This document shows positions 56,145-64,000 of a DNA stretch of 64,000 nt, piece by piece (within the stretch, counting starts at the first letter, position 1; each line of letters opens with the position of its first letter). The stretch is taken from the NCBI GenBank assembly GCA_016617855.1, contig JAECUM010033786.1, positions 1-64,000 of the forward strand, in the 5' to 3' direction. The notes under the pieces were generated by a model that did not search any database, was not told the DNA's origin, and saw only the letters and a program-made list of their open reading frames with translations. The translations under genes and the position numbers were made by a program. The DNA is from Megalonaias nervosa. Taxonomy: Eukaryota > Mollusca > Bivalvia > Unionida > Unionidae.

Positions 56145-59100
56145 GTATAAAGAGTGGATTTAACGGCCCAAATATAAACATAAGATATAATCTTACAGCA
56201 TGTGTTCTGCTCGACTTCCTTGATTTAGTCACGAGTTTCTCGAAATCTGCTCGACGAAGTTTCTTTACACTTTTTATGATGTTAGAAAGGGGCCTTATTT
56301 CGATACAGTATAAGAGGCATTGAAATCAAAATCCTCTAAGTAAGGGTTCCATGAGAACAAACTATTGATACAGTTTATTAAGATTTGCGTGTTTTTTGTA
56401 TAGCCGCTTCCCCCTAAGGCGCCCCTTATTTGGCTGTTTCGTCGTTGGTGGACTCTCTCTCATAGAGATAAAATATCATTGAAGGATTCATGCATAAAGA
56501 GTGGACGTAATGGCCCAAATTTAAACGTATGATATAATCTTACGGCATGTGTTCTGCTCGACTTCCTTTATCTAGTCGCGAGTTTCTCGAAATCGGCTCG
56601 ACGAATTTTCTTTAAACTTTTTCTGTTGTTAGAAAGGGGACTTATTTCGATATTGTATAAGAGGCTTTGAGATCAATGTCCTCTAAGTAAGGGTTCCATG
56701 AGTACAAACTATTGATACAGTTTTTTATCATTTGAGTGTTTTTCATAGCCGGTACTCCTTAAGGCGCCCCTTATTTTGTTGTTTCGTCTCCACAAAATTC
56801 GTCAGGACTTATTTCGTAGGTGGACGCTATCTCCTAGAGGTAAAATATCAATGAATGGTCCATGTCAAAGCTCTTTAAAGGGGTACATAATTTCGCAACT
56901 GTATAGATAATGTAAAATATTCTTACAGCATGTGTTTTACCCGACCCCCTTTGTATAGCCGCAAGTGTCTCGAAATCAGCTCATCTAATTTTCTCCAAAC
57001 TTTGCCTACCGTTGGAACACATAACTACCTACAAAACCGCCGAGGAACCGATGAAATAAAAATCATCTAAGTAGGTTTTTGATTGGGTCAAATTATTGTA
57101 GCAGAAACTCCTTTGGCTACATTACACAGAGTCTAGCTATCTCGGGTTCTTTAGTGTAGGTCTTTGTATTTGGAGTGATACCCCGCTGAATGTACCTGAG
57201 GACTGGTGCTTAGAGTGCGACAGATTTCTACCCCAGCGGGATACCGTCTTATTTCTGGCTGCTTGTCGCGCTTTTTCATACCCGGTTCGTATAGCCTACT
57301 CCTCCTTATATCGCTAATTCCTCTCGACGAAATTCGTAAACATTCCGATGTAGATGTATTCTATCCTCTAGAAATAGAATATTATAGAAGGGTCCATGTC
57401 TAAAGAGGGGACGTGATGGCCCAACTGTTCTTAAGATATAATCTTCTTATGGTATGTGTTGTCCCCGACTTCTTCCATCTACCCGCGAATTTCTCGAAAT
57501 GGGTTCGACCAATTTTCTTTAAATTTTTCGAAGTGTAAGAACGGGTCCCTAACTAGATAATGTCAAAGAGGCGTTCAAATCAAAATCCTCTGAGTAGAAA
57601 CTCAGTTAGTACAAACTATTGATATAGATATATTACAATTTGAGAGGGTTTTTTTCATACCCAGTACCCATAGGACGCATCTTATTTCCGTGTTTCCTCT
57701 CGATGAAATTCGTCAGGACTTAAATCTTGGATGGACTCTATCCTCTAGAGATAACATATCAAATAACGGGCCCATGTCAAAGCTCTTAAGACGGGAAGTA
57801 AAAGCCCAACTGAATACATCAGATATCATCTTCTTACGGCATGCATTGTACTTGACCGCCTTCATCTAGTCTCGAATTTATCGAAATTGGCTCTACGAAA
57901 TCTCTTCTAATTTTTACTACTTTTAGAACGGATCACTATTTAGACGCTGTCCAGGAGATGTTGAAATCAAAGTCCTCTGAGATGGAGCACAATTAGTAAA
58001 AATCATAGATACCATCTATTAATATTTGCGTGTTTTTCATACCCGGGACACATAAGGCGCCATTTATTTTGCTGTTTCCTCTCGACGAGAAACGTCGTCA
58101 TATCCTTCGTAGGTGAAATGTCTCCCCTACATATAGAATATCAAAGAAGGGTCCATGTCAAAACAGTACAAAGAGGTAACGTAATGGCCCAATAGTAAAC
58201 GTACGCTATAATCTTAAGGCATGTGTTCTGCTCGACTTCTTCTATGTAGCCGCTAATTTCTTGAAATCGGCTCGACGAATTTTCTTCAAAACTTTCTAAC
58301 TGTTAGAACGGGTCGTTAATTTAATACTGTCCAAGAGACGTTGATATCAAAACCCTCTAAGTTGGAGCACAATCAGTACAAACTAGTGATACAATCAGTT
58401 AACATTTGCGTGTTTTTCATACCCGGTACTTACCGTTCGGCCCTTATTTCGTTCCTATCTCGTGACGAATTCCCTTCGTGGATGGACTCTATCCCCTAGA
58501 GATCCAATATCAAAGAAAGGTCCATGTCAAAACTGTTAAGAGGGGACGTAATGACCCAACAATATATGTATGATCTGATCTTCTGACGGCAAGCGTTGTC
58601 CTCGACTTCCCATATCTAGCCGAAAATTTCTCAAAATCGGCTACTTGAATTTTCTTCAAACTTTTCCTACTGTTGGAACGGCTTCCCCATTTAAATACAG
58701 ACCAAGAGACATTGAAATCAAAATCATCTAAGTTGGAGTACTCTTAGTACAAACTAGTGATACAATCTATTAACATTTGCGTGTATTTCATACACGGCCC
58801 ATATAGGGCTTCCTTTATTACGCTGCTTCCTCTCAACGATATACATCAGAACTTCCGTCGTTGGTGGTCGCTATCCCCTAGAAGTAAAATATCAAAGAAG
58901 GTCCCATATCAAAACTCACTGAAAAGGTTACGTAATGGCCCAAATGTCAACGTAAGATATAATCTTACAGCATGTGTTCTGCTCGACTTCCTTTATCTAG
59001 CCGCTAGTTTCTCGAATTGGCTCTACGAATTTATTCAAACCTTGATTACTGTTAGAAGGGGTCCCTAACTAGATAATGTCTGAGAGACGTTGAAACAAAA

Positions 59101-59305
59101 ATCCTCTAAATTGTAGAACAATCAGTACAAACTAGTGATACAATCTAGCATATGCGTGGTTTTCATACCCGATACCCATCAGACACACCTTATTTGGTCG
59201 TTTCCACCTTGACGAAATTCGTCAGGACCTCCATCGTGGATGGATCTACTCCCTAGAGATAAAACATCAAAGACTGGTCCATGTCAAAACTCCTAAGATG
59301 GTATG
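56145..59305 (+). repeat. Tandem ~370-390-bp repeats, plus-oriented, eight units
   Basis: The landmark CATGTGTTCTGCTCGACTTC or a variant recurs at about 56200, 56547, 56927, 57450, 57840, 58220, 58590 and 58970. Other unit landmarks: TTTCTCGAAATCGGCTCGAC, GCGTGTTTTTCATACCCGGT, GAAGGGTCCATGTCAAAACT. The long 57450 interval includes an unrelated insert at about 57100-57250. Divergence between units is high, so this is an old array. Confidence 0.9.
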
Positions 59306-59309
59306 CAAA

Positions 59310-59545
59310 TAACGGCAAATAACGCCAATCATACAACAACGCGCAAACGAAATAATACCAACATTGATACCACCAGCATTGCAACAACTAGCCCTTTAAC
59401 GAGCGAAACCAGCGATACAATCACGTAACGAGTCGAGGAAAAATTATCTAAAAAAAGGGTGGAAGGACTAAGACTGCCAGAAACCCGTCGTTCATGGTTC
59501 GCAAAAGGTCTAAGACTGCCCGGAACACATCGTTGATACCTTCCC
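59310..59545 (+). pseudogene. C-terminal part of a basic pX-like protein before the protease
   Basis: In the same frame as the protease start, after a Thr/Asn-rich stretch and one stop, RVEEKLSKKRVEGLRLPETR and FAKGLRLPGTHR repeat the short pattern GLRLPxTxR. Basic tandem motifs of the type 'GLYLKPY' just before the protease are common in Polinton pX-like proteins as I recall them. The position parallels the pX-like ORF before the protease at 19.3 kb. Stop TGA at about 59534. Confidence 0.4.
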
Positions 59546-59957
59546 ATGTCCAATTTTGATTTACTTGATGTTGCTGAACGATTAAATATCAAAAACGTCA
59601 GAGGTGTTTTGTATGCGCGATCAATTACCAAAACAATCAAATCGTGTTAAAACCGGTATAATCAATCTCGATGGAATTTCTGGTCCAGGTACTCACTGGG
59701 TTGCATACGCGATTGATCGACGTGGAATTATTTATTTTGAATCGTATGGACTGGCACCACCGAAGGAATTGTTACAATATGTCAGCAACATGAAAGGTAT
59801 TCCCGTATGGTATTCAACATTACCGACACAAACAATAAATGATCCTCCAATATGTGGCCGTGAATCACTTGTTGCACTCGATGTTATTTCAAAATTTTCC
59901 GATGCACCTCATATAGTTGTACATACGTACACGAGTTCTGATTTAAATAATCGCTAA
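59546..59957 (+). pseudogene. Adenain-type cysteine protease, second block
   Basis: ATG 59546 opens MSNFDLLDVAERLNIKNVRG. A one-base shift near 59610 leads to MRDQLPKQSNRVKTGIINLD, GPGTHWVAYAIDRRG (catalytic His), IYFESYGLAPPKELLQYV (acidic residue as Glu) and TINDPPICGRESLVAL (catalytic Cys), ending at TAA 59955-59957. Apart from the frameshift it is intact over about 137 residues, the normal Polinton protease size. It would cleave virion precursors. Followed after seven bases by the IYGR ORF, the same order as in the first element. Confidence 0.88.
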
Positions 59958-59964
59958 TCGTATA

Positions 59965-60171
59965 ATGGTCGATATTTATGGAAGATTCTCTATCAAAGAC
60001 AACAAGAAACAAGATGATATTGATTTATCAAAGTACACTAACAGAGATGATCTTGCTGATATTATGAACCTCTCTGGAGTTGACCGGGATGAAGTTGTTA
60101 TTTTTCAGGATAAATACGGTGTTTTAAAGACGAGTAATATTACGTGGATCGACATAATTCGTACCATCTGA
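59965..60171 (+). CDS. Small IYGR-type protein, intact
   Basis: Sixty-eight residues from ATG 59965 without a break: MVDIYGRFSIKDNKKQDD, then DLSKYTNRDDLADIM, SGVDRDEVVIFQDKYG and a C-terminal NITWIDIIRTI. The homologue at 19917-20140 shares IYGR(Y/F)S, the D-x-D-L-x-(K/R) piece, EV(V/G)IF(Q/E)D and the terminal DII. Both follow the protease. The predicted fold is mixed strand/helix. Function unknown; a small virion protein is plausible. Confidence 0.6.
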   Translation: MVDIYGRFSIKDNKKQDDIDLSKYTNRDDLADIMNLSGVDRDEVVIFQDKYGVLKTSNITWIDIIRTI

Positions 60172-60311
60172 TAAAAAATTAACCGCAGCATCTTGCTGGT
60201 GGTGTCTGGAATTTATCGCTGAAACACCTCAATTGATTACTTAATACTTTAGAGTATATGATTTGACAAACGTCAGATCTAAATTTTGTAAACAAATACA
60301 GATACAAACAA

Positions 60312-60754
60312 ATGTGTTTGTTACAGACCCAACTGAAAAAATATCATAGACTAGTATACAGCAAAAATAAAAAAATTATCGTAGACGTATCGTTGTTACT
60401 GACATAATTCTTTATTCTGCATCTGCCGTAGTCGCTGGAACAGCAACTGTAATCGGATCATTATCAGCCACATACATAATAGCACCAGTAATAGGAATTG
60501 GTGTTGAAGTTATAACTGGTGTTGCTGGTATTCTTAATATAATTGCAAAAAAGATATCTACGTGTGCAGCTGATAAATTGCATGAATATCAAATGTTACT
60601 ATTGTCGGCAACACACACTCACGCCAAATTATCATCGCTGATATCATCAGGATTCAATGATGGAATAATATCAGATCAGGAATTTGCAGAAATGCTCCTG
60701 ATTTACAAATCAGGGGTTTATCACGACATCTCTGGTTTGGCAACTGAAAATTAA
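60312..60754 (+). pseudogene. Two-helix membrane protein, second block
   Basis: ATG 60312 opens MCLLQTQLKKYHRLVYSKNK. A one-base shift near 60368 leads to NYRRRIVVTDIILYSASAVV and then two hydrophobic helices (SAVVAGTATVIGSLSATYII; PVIGIGVEVITGVAGILNII). The tail KLHEYQMLLLSAT, LSSLISSGFNDGIISDQEFA and EMLLIYKSGVYHDI ends at TAA 60752-60754. Basic head, double hydrophobic helix and 'LSSLI...ND..ISD.EF' tail match a Polinton protein family I recall from several aquatic invertebrates. A homologue is at 20985-21274. Confidence 0.7.
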
Positions 60755-60815
60755 AACCAACTGCCTCCGACAAAGACAGACTCACCTTAATTTAAATCAG
60801 CAAGTAAATCATAAA

Positions 60816-62256
60816 ATGTCTACGCCACAAGAGCTCCTCCAACAAATCGTCGCTAATAAAACACCAGCAACAACCACGATGATATCAACTAGCTCAACTA
60901 ATCCTGAATTCGACATTGTCTTTCCAACGGCAATTCCAGCAAAAGAAATATCATTAGCATAATTACGAATATATTACAGCTGGCCAAATATTAGATCAAA
61001 ATCATTTGGTGTGTTGCCCGCAAATGATTCGTTAGTGTTTTCTTATACAAATAAACCCGATGGAACTCCAGATTGGCAAGTTGTTGGTACTCCTACGGGC
61101 AGTTATCAAATCGAACAGATCAATGATGAATTCCAACGCAGGATTAAATCTATCACAGGAAAAGAATCTAAAATCGCTATTACGGTTCATGAGCCAACAT
61201 AATCAGCTGCGATAGAAATATCACCAACAGACTACGCGGTAGATATATATCAATCATTGATCAGAACTGTATTAGGATGGCCAGAAATTCCACCGACATA
61301 TGAAGGTCTACCAGAACCTAAACGAGTTGATTTCACCACTGACAATAAAGTGTACTTGAAAAAAATTCCAGATTACGAAATATGGACTGCAATACCAAAA
61401 TTCAAATTAGGATTTGAAATCGTCAAACCTCAGGAGAGGGACGACAGAATACATGGTTCCCTGGTATGGAATAATGGAAGATGTTCGTTTTCAGGATCAG
61501 AACTCGAAAATCATTTCAAAATCATTAATACTGAGCACAAACGAATGAGTGAAAAACTGCGCCAGTGATTCACTAATTATATTAACGAATATCCCCCTGT
61601 TAACGATTATCTGAGATGTGAAATCATCAAGCAAGTGGTACATCTGAACAAACTAACTTCGGATTTCGAAAATTATCATCAGAAAATTATACAAGCGGCG
61701 ATTGAAGGTGACGACATTTATAGAGCCGGTGGTTTAACAGCTAAAGAAATATTCCTGGGCAGTCATTCAGTAACAGAGGCAGATATGGCAACATTTAAAT
61801 ATCCAGGATTCAACGCCGATGAAATGAAAAAAAAGTGTCAAATATATCATCGATGATTACTTTCCAAAGATCGTAGACGCGCGGAGAAACATGTCCCCTC
61901 CGGCGAGTATTCTGAGACATAACAATGATCCATACGGTGGAGGTCAGCATATATCACCAGGTGTTGTCGCGATCACATCAACGATCGCAGTTAATTTAGT
62001 GTGTGATGCTATTGACGGAAGTTATCAGGTAGATACTGAAAAATCCATACAAGCACAGCAAGGATATATCTTATATTCATTTACCCCCGAAGTACCGCCT
62101 GGATTTTTCATTGTGTCAGTACCTATTAATCCGGTTTATCTGCGATGTCATAATCCGCTATTATCACGGATACATTTTAAACTTACTGACCAGGCCGGAC
62201 ACTTACTTGATCTACAACATGAAGTTTTGACGATAAGTTTGCATGTGAGATCGTAG
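60816..62256 (+). pseudogene. Penton-like minor capsid protein with a large in-frame extra domain
   Basis: ATG 60816 opens MSTPQELLQQIVANKTPATT. The frame runs to 61856 with only three stops (about 60959, 61200, 61566), then shifts. The N-terminal half has LRIYYSWPNIRSKSFGVLP, SYQIEQINDEFQRRIKSITG and KESKIAITVHEPT; the C-terminal half has PGVVAITSTIAVNLVCDAID, YILYSFTPEVPPGFFIVSVP and KLTDQAGHLLDLQHEVLTI, ending at TAG 62254-62256. These halves match the penton-like gene at 16.6 kb. Between them (about 61290-61890) lies roughly 195 residues that the other copy lacks: LKKIPDYEIWTAIPKFKLGF, SLVWNNGRCSFSGSELENHF, IIKQVVHLNKLTSDFENYH. This insert is mostly helical and unrecognised. Confidence 0.7.
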
Positions 62257-62269
62257 CTACTTTTGTCAG

Positions 62270-63200
62270 AATGAAAAAAAAAAAATATTATAATCTGAAT
62301 CAGAATCAGAATAAAAAAAATTACAACCTGAATCAGAATCAGAATAAAAAAATATTACAATCTGAATCAGAATCAGAATAAATATTATAATCTGAAACAG
62401 AATCAGGATCAGAGTAAATATTATAATGAAATTTTATTTTTTTGGACTGAAAATTAGACTAAACTCTGAAAATCTATGGCACTCAAAATAACACAAATCT
62501 GTCTTGATAAATCATACAATAAATAGTATATGATTCTGTATAAATATTATCATCAGAATAAAAATAGATAGTATAATCTGAATCTGTATCAAAATAAAAA
62601 TAAATAACATAATATCATCAATATCATAATATTAATCTGAAATAAATATTATAAATATTATAATTTGAATCTGAGCCACTTTCATAATCCTTCTTGACTT
62701 TCGTCAGCGACATCGTCGCTGCACATAACAAGGTCACTGCACATAAGTTTTTTCAGCTGTCGCACACGTGAATTCACGATCTTTTTTATTTCGTATTCGC
62801 TTGATAACTGATGTAACTTTCTCAATTGCGTTTACGAGTGAAACGAATTTTCGAATATCTTCATCATCGACATAGAAATTGTTTTACGGCCTGTTGAAGT
62901 AACTTAATGAATCTATACTCGGCTGCTAGTGTATATCTCCCATCATATTTCCGTTCCTATAGCGTCCAATTGTTCAAATAATTATATCCTCATCATTTAA
63001 TTTTTTGATCTCAGAAATAATTGCATTAATATTTTCGAATTCATTAAATAATAAATATTAGCTTAAAATAAAAATAAATCTGAATAAAAATAAATTAGAA
63101 TCAGAATAATAATATAAAAATAAATCAGAATAAAAATAAATCTGAATCAGAGTCAGAACAAAAATAATAAAAAAATATTTTTAAATCAGAAATAAATATA
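62270..63200. repeat. AT-rich simple and short tandem repeats
   Basis: Units of AATCTGAATCAGAATCAG followed by AATAAAAAAATATT repeat about four times at 62290-62420 and recur in degenerate form to 63200 (AATCAGAATAAAAATAAATC). A minus-strand ORF lies within this stretch. Confidence 0.8.
62735..63060 (-). pseudogene. Minus-strand helical ORF, frameshifted
   Basis: Successive minus-strand frames read LLFNEFENINAIISEIKKLN, then ERKYDGRYTLAAEYRFIKLL, then YVDDEDIRKFVSLVNAIEKV and TSVIKRIRNKKDREF. Together about 105 codons of helical, charged sequence in otherwise simple-repeat DNA. The order AEYRFIKLLQQ...DIRKFVSLVN resembles SYRFLKEAQ...YIDKLMNLGV at 8.5 kb. It would converge with the penton-like gene. 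No function assigned. Confidence 0.4.
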
Positions 63201-63424
63201 ATATTTATAAATAGCAATGATGAGCGGTTATCATTCCACAGTGTCCCTTCATTTGCTAGTAATCATTCTGATTAGGGTCCTTTCATTGATGCCTTTCTTA
63301 TTGTTTGTGTATGAGGGCACCCTTCATGATTTTCTTTCTGGCGACATTCTTTCTGAATGTCCTTGTGTGGGGTACCCTTCAGTGAGATTGAGAGCTACAT
63401 CACGCTATTGTTTATTTTGGAGGC

Positions 63425-63665
63425 ACCAGTTTCATGTACACCCCCCAAATCAAACCCGGATGATTGAAAAATATCACCCACCATGTTGTTTGACGTGGTG
63501 AGGCGTGTACATGAAATCCACTGGGGCGGTGCCCCAATCCCCACTATATTAGGAAACATTGGCACCATACCGCCCACCGTCGACAATGTGTCGGTCAAGG
63601 ACTTTTGAACTCTAGACCTCGGGTATGAGAATTCTCCACTGTAATACTGCGCCACGGACTCATTC
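63425..63665 (-). mobile_element. Probable tRNA-derived SINE, family 3
   Basis: Minus strand: GAGTCCGTGGCGCAGTATTA (A box), a weak B box GAGTTCAAAAGTCC about 30 bases on, then CGACGGTGGGCGGTATGG, AATGTTTCCTAATATAGTGG and GGCACCGCCCCAGTGGATTT. Two inverted GTACATGAAA-type segments (63435-63445, 63509-63519) lie in the 3' part. The B box has several mismatches and no second copy is present, so the call is tentative. Confidence 0.4.
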
Positions 63666-64000
63666 TTAAAAATATATGTTTCAGAAATTATTATGAAGTT
63701 ACTTATGCAGGATAAACAGGCAACATACACGTGATCAATATGCTGAATATAAATCACAATTATTGTAAACTGCAGCGTGGATTTATTTCAACTTCCAAAC
63801 ACATTTCATAAAATATATCGTATAAAATATCTGCTTTGATAATCGCACATACATTTTCTGCAGGGAGGTTAAAGTACATGTAGGTCCATATTATATACTC
63901 CGGTAGTCTTACCTGTAAGAGCTGAAAATAACTTACCTGGAATTGTGTGCAGTAAAATAAATAATAGCGGCAGTCATATGATATTACGCACTTGCAAACG
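63666..64000. other. Unassigned end of window
   Basis: No gene or repeat recognised. Confidence 0.4.

Overview
The window looks like about 64 kb of AT-rich nuclear DNA from a marine invertebrate. Three tRNA-derived SINE families, a Ty3 element whose polymerase ends at RNase H just before its 3' LTR, several non-LTR retrotransposon copies and Polinton/adintovirus-type proviral DNA together point to a lophotrochozoan, most likely a mollusc. The taxonomic call is an inference from remembered repeat types. I found no convincing host gene, no rRNA, no true tRNA gene and no CRISPR array.

Region 1-21.3 kb holds virus-like DNA. From 8.4 to 21.3 kb there is a badly broken but nearly complete Polinton/adintovirus-type element. 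In order: small helical ORFs; protein-primed DNA polymerase B (+); integrase (-); a parvovirus-type phospholipase A2 (-); packaging ATPase (+); a charged ORF; penton-like minor capsid protein; a pVI-like small ORF; double-jelly-roll major capsid protein; a pX-like small protein; adenain-type protease; a small IYGR-type protein; an orphan ORF; and a two-helix membrane protein. Every gene carries stops or frameshifts and several catalytic residues are gone. Two SINEs sit next to gene starts. At 3.5-4.85 kb, minus-strand pX-like and scaffold-like Polinton genes are cut off by a 3.2-kb repeat. At 1-3.5 kb there are compact unidentified ORFs with TATA or CRE+TATA promoters, two of which end in histone-type 3' stem-loops. 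This block may be the other end of the same provirus.

Region 21.3-47.3 kb is a retroelement graveyard: a Ty3/Gypsy 3' end with a 932-bp LTR (21.4-22.75 kb), a jockey-like non-LTR element with zinc-knuckle ORF1, RT and RNase H (22.76-26.4 kb), an RTE-like RT (33.3-34.9 kb), a SINE (35.0-35.3 kb), an expanded second copy of the 3.2-kb repeat (37.9-44.2 kb) carrying a 58-bp minisatellite, and a Ty3/Gypsy integrase relic (46.2-47.3 kb). The stretches 26.5-33.3, 35.3-37.9, 44.2-46.2 and 47.3-50.9 kb show nothing I can name.

Region 50.9-59.3 kb is a family of about 370-bp repeats in inverted orientation (minus on the left, plus on the right) around another RTE-like RT copy and a GC-rich unidentified segment. 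Region 59.3-63.1 kb is a second Polinton-like late-gene block (pX-like C-terminus, protease, IYGR protein, membrane protein, penton-like protein with a large in-frame extra domain, and a minus-strand helical ORF). It is homologous to the first element but arranged differently. The window ends with AT-rich simple repeats and a third SINE type.
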